From NCBI GenBank assembly GCA_003140115.1, contig PLIQ01000037.1:1-5109 (forward strand): a DNA stretch of 5,109 bases, read 5' to 3'. The position numbers and the translations under genes are program-made. Positions 1 to 5,109 of the stretch are shown here, one piece after another. Below the pieces are notes generated by a model. It saw nothing but the letters and a program-made list of their open reading frames with translations. It searched no databases and was not told the origin of the DNA. The DNA comes from Actinomycetota bacterium (GTDB lineage Bacteria > Actinomycetota > Actinomycetes > Streptosporangiales > Streptosporangiaceae). How positions within the stretch are numbered: the first letter of the stretch is position 1; every line of letters begins with the position of its first letter.

Positions 1-252
1 TCCCTCGAATTTCGGGTCCTTCGTCTCGCCGACCTGCTCGAAGGCTCGGAAGAGCCGACTCTGGTTCTCCGGTGTGATGCCCACGCCGGTATCGGCGACC
101 CCTAGGTGCACCGAACGCCCGTCGTCCGCCAGGCTCAGCGCGAGGGTAATTCCACCGGTCTCGGTGAACTTGATGGCGTTGTTGGCCAGGTTGATGAGAA
201 TCTGCGACAGCGCGCGCCGGTCAGTACGGACGATGATCTCCCCTTCCAGGGC
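1..252 (-). other. HATPase_c catalytic domain, truncated by window edge (residues ~1375-1458)
   Basis: This is the ATP-binding kinase domain. The N box (NLANNAIKFT, Asn1395 and Asn1399), the G1 box (ADTGVGI, Asp1428) and the F box (RLFRAFEQVG) are all present with expected residues. The last visible residues are KFEG, just before where the G2 box (usually GTGLGL) should be, so ATP-binding competence can be judged only in part. Confidence 0.95.
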
Positions 253-3200
253 CTCTACCGAAAACTTCAGGCCCTTGCCTTCGACTAGGGGCCGGAGCGT
301 GTCGGCCACTTCATGGACGACCACCTGGCAAACGACCGGCACGAGCTGGAGCTCCAGGTTCCCTGATTCGATCTTGGCCAAGTCCAGCAGGTCGTTAATG
401 ATCGAGAGCAGGTGCTTGCCCGACGACTGAACGGTGCCAAGTTGCCGGCGCTGCTCGTCGTTGAGCGGACCGGGCAGGCCCATGAGCAGCGTGCCGGTGA
501 ACCCGAGGATGGCGTTGAGCGGAGTGCGCAGCTCATGGCTCATGCTGGCCAGGAACCGGTCCTTGGCGGTGTTCGCGTTCTCCAACTCGAGGTTCTTCTC
601 CTGCAAGGTGTGCTCGAAACGCTTTCGCTCGGTCACGTCCCGGGCCGCCGCGAAGACGCCCTGCAGCTTGTGTTCCTGGTCATGGAAGGCCGAGGCGTTG
701 TAGGACACGACCGTCTCGTGACCGTCGCGCCGGCGGGCAGTGAGCTCGTAGTTCTCTACCTTGCCCTCGTGCAGCACCAGGCGGATGCCGTCCTGGGCCA
801 GCGCCGGGTCGGTGAAATAGCCCTTGAAGGCCGATCCGATCAGCTCGTCCCGCTGACAGCCGGTGAGCGACTCCATCTGCTGGTTGACGTCGGTGATGAT
901 GCCTATCGGGTCGGTGGTCATGAGCGCGTCGATGTTGGACTCGATGAGGGAGCGGGTGTAAACCTGCGAGTCACGTAGCTGCTGCTCGAGTTGCTTCTGC
1001 TGGGTGCTGTCCCGGGCGGAGGCAAGGATGCCGAGCATTTTGCCCGCGGCGTCGGTGAATACACCTGCGTTGAACGACACGGTGATCTTGCGCTCGTGGC
1101 GGGTTACCATGGTCAGCTCGTACCCCAGCACCCGGCCGGAGCCGAACGTCTCCTGCACGCCCGCCTGGGCCCGGTCGGGGTCGGTGAAGTACCCGGCGAA
1201 ATCGGAGCTGATCAGGTGCTGACGGGTGAAGCCCGACAGCCTGGTCGCTTCCTCGTTCACGTCGGTGATCTCCCCGTCGGGGGCGATGGCGAACAGCGCG
1301 TCGGCGGAGGCCTCGATGAGGGACCGGTTGTAGGCCTGGTGCTCGGCGAGTTGCCCCTGCAGCCGGGACTGCTCGGAGATGTCCCGCGCCGAGGCGAAGA
1401 TGCCCTGCACTCGGCCCTCGCCCGAGCGGAACACCGACGCGTTGAACGACACCCTGGCCTTGCGGCCACTCTTGTGCGTGAGCACGAGCTCGTAATTGGT
1501 GACCACGCCGCGGCTCAGCGTCTCCTGTACGCCCCGGTCCGCCGCCTGCGGATCGGTGAAGTACTGGCTAAAGACCGAGCCGGTGAGCTCGGTGCGCTCA
1601 TAACCCGCCATCCGGCACATTTGCTCGTTGACGTCGGTGATGTACCCGTCGGGGTCGACCGTGACCAGGCCGTCCACCGACGCCTCGATCAGTCCCCGCA
1701 GGTAGGTCTGCTGCTCGCGAAGCTGGTCCTCCAGGCGGACCCGGTCGGCGATGTCCCTGGCCGAGGCGAAAATGCCGCGCACGTCGCCGTCGGTGCCCTT
1801 GAACACCGAGGCGTTGAACGAGACCCGGACGTGCCGCCGGGTCCGCGAGATCAGGGTCAGGGCGTACTCGGTGACGTAACCGGCCTCGAAGGTCTGCCGC
1901 ACGCCGGCCCGGGCCAGGTCCGGGTCGGTGAAGTAATCGGCGAACCGGGTGCCGATGAGCTCGGTGCGGCCGTAGTCGGTCATCCCGCACATGCGGTCGT
2001 TGACGTCGCTGATGAACCCCTCCGGGTCGACCGTGACCAGGCCGTCCACCGACGACTCGATCAGGCCCCGCAAGTAGGTCTGCTGCTCCCGCAGCCGCTG
2101 CTCCAGCGCCTTCTGGTCGGTGACGTCACGCGCGGCCGCGAACACACCCTGCAGCTTGCCGTCCCGGTCGTTGAAGGTCGCGGCGTTGTAGGACACCACC
2201 GTCTGCCGGCCGTCCTTGGCCCGCGCGGTCAGCTCGTAGTTGGTGACCCGGCCGTCCCGCAGCACCAGCTTGATGCCGGACTCGGCCCGGGCCGGATCGG
2301 TGAAGTACTGCTTGAACGGCGAGCCGATAAGCTCCTCGCGGGTATTCCCGGTGAGCCACTCCATCTGCCGGTTGACGTCGGTGATGACGCCCACCGAGTC
2401 GGTGGTCATCAGCGCGTCGACGTTGGATTCGATCAGCGATCTGGTGTAGAGCTGGGAGTCGCGCAGCTGGCGCTCCAGCTCCTGCTGATCGGCGATGTCC
2501 CGGGCCGAGGCGAACACGCCCCGCACCTCGCCAGCCCGGTCCCGGAACACCGCCGCGTTGAACGACACCGGCTGCTCCCGGCCGTCGGCGGCCAGCAGCG
2601 TGAGCACGTAGTTGGTGACCTGGCCCTGGCTGAACGTCAGCCGGACACCCTCGGCCGCCGCCTCGGACTCCTTGAAGTAACCGGGGAAGGAGGTGCCGAT
2701 GAGCTGGTTGCGCGGGCGGCCCACCATCCGGGACAAGGTCTCGTTCACGTCCGTGATGGTCATCGCCTGATCAACGGTTACCAGGCCGTCGATCGACGCC
2801 TCGATCAGGCCCCGGTTGTAGGCCTGTTCCTCCGCGAGCTGGGCTTGCAGGCCGGCTTGCTCGGTGACGTCCCGGGCCGAGGCGAAGATCCCCCGGATAT
2901 CCCCGTCCGGTGAGCGGAACACCGACGCGTTGAACGAGACGCACAGCTCGCGGCCGTCCTTGGTGCGCAGGGTCAACTCGTAGTTGGTTACCGCCCCGGT
3001 GTCCAGCGTCAGGCGGACGCCGTCCGCGGCGCGCCTGGCGTCCATGAAGTAACCAGGGAACGACGAGCCGACCAGTTCCTCCCGGGGGTAGCCGCTCATC
3101 CGGCACATGGTCTCGTTGACGTCGCTGATCAGCAGGGTGGGATCGACGGTGACCAGCCCGTCCAGGGAGGCCTCGATCAGACCGCGGTTGTAGGCCTGCT

Positions 3201-4374
3201 CCGCGGCCAGCTGGGTCTGCAACCCGGCCTGCACGGTGACATCGCGGGCCGAGGCGAAGATGCCCTGAACGCTGGTGTCCTCGGAGCGGAACACCGATGC
3301 GTTGAACGACACCTTCAGCTCGGACCCGTCCCGCCGGGCCAGCGTGAGGACGTAATCCTTCACTAGGCCCTTCTCGAAGGTCTCGCGGACCCCGGCGGCG
3401 GCCTGGTCGGCGTCTGCGAAGTACCCGGCGAACGGGGTGCCGATCAGCTCCTCGGCGCTGTAACCCGACATCCGGCACATCTGCGCGTTGACATCGGAGA
3501 TCAGGCCATCAGGATTGACGGCGATGAGGCCGTCCACGGACGCCTCGATCAGGCCGCGGTTATAGGACTCGGACTGGCGGAGCTGCTCCTCCAGCTCCTT
3601 GTGCTCGGTGACGTCGCGGGCGGCGGCGAAGACGCCCTGCAGCTTGCCCTCGCGGTCGTTGAACGTCGTCGCGTTGTAGGACACCACGGTCTCGCGGCCG
3701 TCCTTGGCCCGGCCGGTGAGCTCGTAGTTGGTGACCTTCCCCTCCCGCAGGGCCTGGCGGATCCCGTCCTCGGCCCGGACCGGATCGGTGAAGTACTCCT
3801 TGAACGGCGAGCCGATAAGCTCCCCGCGGGTCCGCCCGGTCAGCCATTCCATCTGCTGGTTGACGTCGGTGATGGCGCCGACCGGGTCGGTAGTCATCAG
3901 CGCGTCGATGTTCGACTCGATCAGGGACCGCGTGTAGAACTGGGTCGCCTCCAGTTCCTCGGTGAGCCGTATCTCGCTGGAGATGTCTTTGGAAATCAGC
4001 AGGTACCCGACATGCTTACCCTTGGCGTTGCGCCGTGGCGTGAGCACGACCCGGGCGGGGAAGAAGCTGCCATCCCGGCGCTTGCGGACCACCGTGCCTT
4101 CCCACTTACCATCCGCCAGCGCCCCCGAACGCATCGCGGCTGGCAGCCCGGCCGCCACATCCGCGGGATCGTGCAGGACGTCGGCGGGCTTGCCGACCAC
4201 CTCGGAGGACTCGTAACCATAGAGCCGGCGCGCGCCCGCGTTAAACAGCAGGATCTTGCCCCCAAGATCCTTCGCGATGATCGAGTACTCGGTGGACGCC
4301 TCCAGCAAGCTGGCAGTGAAATCCGCCATCTCGCCCGGATCAATGAAGGTCGAGGCATCGAGCAGGTCCGCCAT
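1..4374 (-). CDS. Multi-PAS sensor histidine kinase (C-terminus beyond window)
   Basis: This is a two-component sensor kinase that should autophosphorylate a histidine and pass the phosphate to an unseen response regulator. I translated the minus strand from ATG 4374-4372 to base 1 and found 1458 codons without a stop. In order it has a divergent PAS domain (about residues 20-132), nine 124-residue PAS modules (147-1262), a HisKA domain with SHELRTPLN (His1280), an N box (NLANNAIKFT, from Asn1395), a G1 box (DTGVGI, 1428-1433) and an F box (LFRAFEQVG). The G2 box and any receiver domain lie outside the window. I see no signal peptide, transmembrane segment or HAMP domain, so it is probably cytosolic. 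The ATG is chosen because GGGGG sits 5 bases upstream; an in-frame TAG lies at 4407-4405, and a GTG at 4395-4393 is a weaker alternative. The signal and partner regulator cannot be read from the sequence. The kinase class is certain; the stimulus is unknown. Confidence 0.96.
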   Translation of the reverse strand, partial: MADLLDASTFIDPGEMADFTASLLEASTEYSIIAKDLGGKILLFNAGARRLYGYESSEVVGKPADVLHDPADVAAGLPAAMRSGALADGKWEGTVVRKRRDGSFFPARVVLTPRRNAKGKHVGYLLISKDISSEIRLTEELEATQFYTRSLIESNIDALMTTDPVGAITDVNQQMEWLTGRTRGELIGSPFKEYFTDPVRAEDGIRQALREGKVTNYELTGRAKDGRETVVSYNATTFNDREGKLQGVFAAARDVTEHKELEEQLRQSESYNRGLIEASVDGLIAVNPDGLISDVNAQMCRMSGYSAEELIGTPFAGYFADADQAAAGVRETFEKGLVKDYVLTLARRDGSELKVSFNASVFRSEDTSVQGIFASARDVTVQAGLQTQLAAEQAYNRGLIEASLDGLVTVDPTLLISDVNETMCRMSGYPREELVGSSFPGYFMDARRAADGVRLTLDTGAVTNYELTLRTKDGRELCVSFNASVFRSPDGDIRGIFASARDVTEQAGLQAQLAEEQAYNRGLIEASIDGLVTVDQAMTITDVNETLSRMVGRPRNQLIGTSFPGYFKESEAAAEGVRLTFSQGQVTNYVLTLLAADGREQPVSFNAAVFRDRAGEVRGVFASARDIADQQELERQLRDSQLYTRSLIESNVDALMTTDSVGVITDVNRQMEWLTGNTREELIGSPFKQYFTDPARAESGIKLVLRDGRVTNYELTARAKDGRQTVVSYNAATFNDRDGKLQGVFAAARDVTDQKALEQRLREQQTYLRGLIESSVDGLVTVDPEGFISDVNDRMCGMTDYGRTELIGTRFADYFTDPDLARAGVRQTFEAGYVTEYALTLISRTRRHVRVSFNASVFKGTDGDVRGIFASARDIADRVRLEDQLREQQTYLRGLIEASVDGLVTVDPDGYITDVNEQMCRMAGYERTELTGSVFSQYFTDPQAADRGVQETLSRGVVTNYELVLTHKSGRKARVSFNASVFRSGEGRVQGIFASARDISEQSRLQGQLAEHQAYNRSLIEASADALFAIAPDGEITDVNEEATRLSGFTRQHLISSDFAGYFTDPDRAQAGVQETFGSGRVLGYELTMVTRHERKITVSFNAGVFTDAAGKMLGILASARDSTQQKQLEQQLRDSQVYTRSLIESNIDALMTTDPIGIITDVNQQMESLTGCQRDELIGSAFKGYFTDPALAQDGIRLVLHEGKVENYELTARRRDGHETVVSYNASAFHDQEHKLQGVFAAARDVTERKRFEHTLQEKNLELENANTAKDRFLASMSHELRTPLNAILGFTGTLLMGLPGPLNDEQRRQLGTVQSSGKHLLSIINDLLDLAKIESGNLELQLVPVVCQVVVHEVADTLRPLVEGKGLKFSVEALEGEIIVRTDRRALSQILINLANNAIKFTETGGITLALSLADDGRSVHLGVADTGVGITPENQSRLFRAFEQVGETKDPKFEG
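376..576 (-). other. HisKA dimerisation and phospho-acceptor domain (residues ~1267-1333)
   Basis: The domain starts at AKDRFLASMSHELRTPLNAI, the classic H box, with His1280 encoded at 537-535 as the phosphorylated residue. Downstream, KHLLSIINDLLDLAKIESG forms the second helix of the dimerisation hairpin. The Glu directly after the His and the Thr-Pro pair four residues on are intact, so the domain should be active. Confidence 0.96.
589..960 (-). other. PAS module R9, class A, next to the kinase core (residues 1139-1262)
   Basis: Third class A module. It repeats the first 17 residues of R1 exactly (YTRSLIESNIDALMTTD) and keeps VVSYNA and GVFAAARDVT. The conserved Trp of MEWLTG is Ser here. 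Its exit helix (ERKRFEHTLQEKNLELENAN) runs straight into the HisKA domain, so this module is placed to pass signals to His1280. Confidence 0.92.
961..1332 (-). other. PAS module R8, divergent class B variant (residues 1015-1138)
   Basis: The most divergent array member. It reads YNRSLIEASADALFAI, has EEATRLSGF where other B modules have MCRM.GY (cysteine absent), HLISSDF for ELIGT.F, and ends GILASARDST. It keeps YFTDPDRAQAGV and VSFNAGVF. Its exit linker QQKQLEQQLRDSQV parallels R4. Confidence 0.88.
1333..1704 (-). other. PAS module R7, class B (residues 891-1014)
   Basis: Class B module opening YLRGLIEASVDGLVTVDP, with DVNEQMCRMAGY (Cys920), QYFTDPQAADRGV, VSFNASVF and GIFASARDIS. The ELIG motif reads ELTG here. 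Its exit linker EQSRLQGQLAEHQA resembles those of R2 and R3 more than that of R6. Confidence 0.9.
1705..2076 (-). other. PAS module R6, class B (residues 767-890)
   Basis: Class B module opening YLRGLIESSVDGLVTVDP, with DVNDRMCGMTDY (Cys796), YFTDPDLARAGV, VSFNASVF and GIFASARDIA. The usual KDGRE turn is replaced by a basic RTRRHVR stretch. It shares the YLRG opening only with R7, and the two are about 60% identical. Confidence 0.9.
2077..2448 (-). other. PAS module R5, class A (residues 643-766)
   Basis: This is the second class A module, exactly 496 residues after R1. It keeps YTRSLIESNVDALMTTD, QMEWLTG, SPFKQYFTDP, DGRQTVVSYNA and DGKLQGVFAAARDVT. I count about 27 differences from R1 in 124 positions, many of them conservative or in the exit linker (DQKALEQRLREQQT). 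Confidence 0.9.
2449..2820 (-). other. PAS module R4, class B variant (residues 519-642)
   Basis: This module opens as class B (YNRGLIEASIDGLVTVD) but departs from it later. The MCRMSGY segment is replaced by LSRMVGR, so the cysteine is lost, the YFTDP loop reads YFKESEAAAEGV, and the end is GVFASARDIA. The exit linker DQQELERQLRDSQL closely matches that of R8, and both precede a class A module. By hand alignment it is about 61% identical to R3 and 49% to R8. Confidence 0.88.
2821..3192 (-). other. PAS module R3, class B (residues 395-518)
   Basis: Class B module with DVNETMCRMSGY (Cys424 at module position 30), SSFPGYFMDARRAADGV, a second cysteine in RELCVSFNAS, and GIFASARDVT. Its exit linker EQAGLQAQLAEEQA nearly copies that of R2, which supports a recent common origin for the pair. 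Confidence 0.9.
3193..3564 (-). other. PAS module R2, class B (residues 271-394)
   Basis: Class B module with YNRGLIEASVDGL, ISDVNAQMCRMSGY (Cys300), VSFNASVF and GIFASARDVT. Its acidic loop reads YFADADQAAAGV in place of the usual YFTDP. It is about 69% identical to R3, so R2 and R3 look like a local duplicate pair. Its exit linker is VQAGLQTQLAAEQA. Confidence 0.9.
3565..3936 (-). other. PAS module R1, class A (residues 147-270)
   Basis: This is the first array module and defines class A: YTRSLIESNIDALMTTD, QQMEWLTG, SPFKEYFTDP, NYELTGRAKDGRETVVSYNA and KLQGVFAAARDVT. By hand alignment it is about 78% identical to R5 and 73% to R9, but only about 43% to its neighbour R2. Its exit linker is EHKELEEQLRQSES. 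Confidence 0.9.
3979..4317 (-). other. N-terminal divergent PAS domain of the kinase (residues ~20-132)
   Basis: This is the first sensory domain. It has the usual PAS layout: a start at SLLEASTEYSIIAKDLGG, the NAGARRLYGYESSEVVGK helix region, the KRRDGSFFPARVVLTPRR strands and a GYLLISKDIS end. It lacks the YFTDP, NASVF and FAAARD signatures of the nine following modules, so it is not part of the tandem array. Its own ending resembles ordinary S-box PAS domains. The linker EIRLTEELEATQF (about residues 134-146) joins it to the first array module. It could be the domain that binds the primary ligand or cofactor, but no cofactor-binding residue is recognisable. Confidence 0.85.
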
Positions 4375-4379
4375 GCTTA

Positions 4380-4384
4380 CCCCC
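4380..4384 (-). promoter_or_regulatory. Shine-Dalgarno for the kinase
   Basis: On the minus strand GGGGG lies 5 bases before ATG 4374 (GGGGGTAAGCATG). The spacing is good, and it favours this ATG over the upstream in-frame GTG at 4395 and the internal ATG at residue 16. Confidence 0.6.
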
Positions 4385-4396
4385 GTGCTCAGCACG
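4384..4396. repeat. 13-bp perfect palindrome in the kinase leader
   Basis: CGTGCT-C-AGCACG has perfect 6-bp arms around one base. It sits directly upstream of the kinase Shine-Dalgarno and downstream of the putative start of transcription. It could be a repressor operator or, in RNA, a 5-bp stem with a three-base loop that affects ribosome access. Chance occurrence is possible. Confidence 0.4.
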
Positions 4397-4407
4397 CAAT
4401 ATCGCTA

Positions 4408-4435
4408 ACTGTAGTCTATTAATTACTTTATGCAA
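4408..4435 (-). promoter_or_regulatory. Possible promoter of the kinase gene
   Basis: Reading the minus strand, TTGCAT (4435-4430) and TACAGT (4413-4408) are 16 bases apart. TACAGT fits the TANNNT form of actinobacterial -10 elements, while TTGCAT is a weak -35. Transcription would start near 4401 and give a leader of about 27 bases. The pair lies in the only AT-rich patch of the window (about 4397-4436). That patch also holds ATTAAT (4418-4423) flanked by AGT and ACT, an imperfect palindrome that could be an operator. Confidence 0.35.
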
Positions 4436-4450
4436 CATGGGTCCGCCTCC

Positions 4451-4471
4451 AGCCGCGGCTATCCCCGCGGG
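4451..4471. repeat. Pair of CCGCGG-centred palindromes in the divergent spacer
   Basis: AGCCGCGGCT (4451-4460) and CCCGCGGG (4464-4471) are perfect palindromes whose centres lie 12 bases apart. They sit upstream of the proposed DUF3500 promoter and could be a tandem operator. In such GC-rich DNA short palindromes of this kind also arise by chance. Confidence 0.3.
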
Positions 4472-4477
4472 CCGGGC

Positions 4478-4486
4478 TGATATACC
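4478..4486 (+). promoter_or_regulatory. Possible extended -10 for the DUF3500 gene
   Basis: TGATATACC gives an extended -10 (TGn then TATACC). Its end is 6 bases before the ATG at 4493, which would place the transcription start at or next to the first codon and give a leaderless message. There is no clear -35. GGGA at 4487-4490 is only 2 bases from the ATG, too close for a normal Shine-Dalgarno. Confidence 0.35.
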
Positions 4487-4492
4487 GGGAAC

Positions 4493-5109
4493 ATGGCAGG
4501 CGACGGACTGTCCGGCCCGATGCGGTCGGCCGCGCTGGCACTGCTGGCCGCGCTCGACAACGACCAGCGAACGCTGGCGGCTCAGCCCTTCGAGGACGAC
4601 GCCGCCCGCCGGTGGCTGGAATACCGGCCGCGGCATCGGCCGGGCGCTTCCATCGCCCAGATGAGCGAGACGCCGCGCAAGGCGGCGCACCGGCTGCTGG
4701 CCACCGGGCTCAGCGAGCACGCCTACGCGCAGGCGATGAGCATCATCGCCCTGGAAGAGGTGCTGGACCGGCGGGAACAGTGGCGACGGGGCCGGCACAG
4801 CAACGACTACTGGGTCAGCGTGTTCGGCGACCCCGCGGCGGACGCGCCATGGTCGTGGCGCTTCGAGGGGCATCACCTGTCGGTGACCATGACCGTGGCC
4901 GGCGACCGGGTCTCCCCGGCCCCGGTCTTCTTCGGGGCCAACCCCGCGTGCGTCAGCTACGCCGGACGGCCGGTCTCCCGGCCGCTGGCCCCGGAAGAGG
5001 ACCTGGCCCAGGTGCTGGTCGACGCGCTGGCGCCGGCCGAACGGGACCTGGCCGTGGTCTGCGGGCAGGCGCCAGACGACATCCGCACCGGCACGAGTCC
5101 CCGGGCCCG
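4493..5109 (+). CDS. DUF3500 domain protein, N-terminal part (C-terminus beyond window)
   Basis: This reading frame is open from ATG 4493 to the right edge, giving 205 codons and two further bases. I recognise the DUF3500 family by PWSWRFEGHHLSVTMTV (WSWRFEGHH at residues 120-128), APVFFGANPA (FFGANPA at 146-152), RPLAPEEDLAQVLVDAL and the N-terminal helical part with MRSAALALLAALD and AYAQAMSIIALEEVLD. From memory, family members are roughly 300-350 residues, so about a third should be missing. Their biochemical role is not established. The conserved Glu and His pair of FEGHH could be metal ligands or catalytic residues, but that is a guess. I see no signal peptide or membrane segment. Met10 (4520) is an alternative start near where family similarity begins; the first ATG is kept because a leaderless promoter fits it. 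It is divergent from the kinase gene, so the two may share regulation. Confidence 0.85.
   Translation, partial: MAGDGLSGPMRSAALALLAALDNDQRTLAAQPFEDDAARRWLEYRPRHRPGASIAQMSETPRKAAHRLLATGLSEHAYAQAMSIIALEEVLDRREQWRRGRHSNDYWVSVFGDPAADAPWSWRFEGHHLSVTMTVAGDRVSPAPVFFGANPACVSYAGRPVSRPLAPEEDLAQVLVDALAPAERDLAVVCGQAPDDIRTGTSPRA

Larger units (their letters stand above)
589..3936 (-). repeat. Nine tandem 372-bp (124-residue) PAS repeats
   Basis: The start of the Y-x-R-x-LIE motif recurs at residues 147, 271, 395, 519, 643, 767, 891, 1015 and 1139, so every step is exactly 124 codons (372 bases). The same ladder holds for the DVN motif, the YF of the YFTDP-like segment, the VS(Y/F)NA strand and the (V/I)FA(A/S)ARD ending, with R8 reading ILASARD. 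Class A modules (1, 5, 9) read YTRSLIESN, DALMTTD, ME(W/S)LTG, VVSYNA and GVFAAARDVT. Class B modules (2, 3, 4, 6, 7, 8) mostly read RGLIEAS, DGLVTVD, VSFNA and FASARD. Between modules there is a short charged, leucine-bearing linker of the coiled-coil type that connects PAS domains. Long stretches of DNA identity remain between the A modules. Confidence 0.95.

Noticed and set aside
412..978. 188-codon plus-strand open frame opposite the kinase core
   Set aside because: The opposite strand encodes an intact H box and PAS module R9 in frame, so this is a GC-driven shadow.
991..2913. 640-codon open frame on the plus strand with repeated GDVPGRGED-like segments
   Set aside because: It lies opposite PAS modules R4 to R9 of the kinase. 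Its own repeats (GDV..G.ED) are the antisense image of the conserved SARDV segments, and high GC keeps the frame free of stops. It matches no protein family I know.
2771..3478. 235-codon minus-strand open frame inside the kinase
   Set aside because: It is in another frame of the same strand as the kinase. Its Arg- and Pro-rich repeats are out-of-frame readings of PAS modules R2 to R4.
589..3936. Tandem repeats as a CRISPR array or mobile element
   Set aside because: The 372-base period is a multiple of three, all units are in frame and encode PAS domains, and there are no spacers, terminal inverted repeats or transposase.
589..3936. LOV-type photoreceptor domains
   Set aside because: None of the modules has the flavin-attaching NCRFLQ motif. 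The B-module cysteine is at a different place (DVN..MC).
3601..4422. 273-codon open frame on the plus strand
   Set aside because: It is antisense to modules R1 and the N-terminal PAS and shows the same GDV.GGGEDA shadow motif. It runs across the kinase start and its leader, and has no recognisable domain.
4340..4876. 178-codon minus-strand open frame across the divergent spacer
   Set aside because: It overlaps the DUF3500 coding region antisense, crosses the AT-rich promoter region, and has no family resemblance; the sense frame has clear DUF3500 motifs.

Overview
The window is very GC-rich, and its codons are biased to G or C at the third position. The two proteins resemble those of high-GC Gram-positive bacteria, so an actinomycete is the likeliest source. 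This is inferred from composition and protein style; the window holds no rRNA or marker gene.

Two divergent genes are present, both cut by the window edges. The minus strand from 4374 down to base 1 is one uninterrupted reading frame of 1458 codons, still open at the edge. It encodes a very large, apparently cytosolic sensor histidine kinase: one divergent PAS domain, nine tandem PAS modules, a HisKA domain with phospho-acceptor His1280, and an ATPase domain that runs off the window after its F box. On the plus strand from 4493 to the right edge lie the first 205 codons of a DUF3500-family protein of unknown function.

The main feature of interest is the PAS array. The nine modules (residues 147-1262, bases 589-3936) are each exactly 124 residues (372 bases), with no net insertion or deletion from one module to the next. 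They fall into two classes in the order A-B-B-B-A-B-B-B-A. The A modules lie 496 residues apart, yet by hand alignment they are about 73-78% identical to one another. An adjacent A/B pair is only about 43% identical. The array therefore has a second, four-module period. Four of the six B modules share a cysteine at the same position (module residue 30) that no A module has there.

The 118-base divergent spacer (4375-4492) holds an AT-rich patch, possible promoters in both directions, a strong Shine-Dalgarno for the kinase and several short palindromes. The DUF3500 gene has no convincing ribosome binding site at its first ATG and may be transcribed leaderless. The long open frames on the strand opposite the kinase are antisense shadows of the repeat array.
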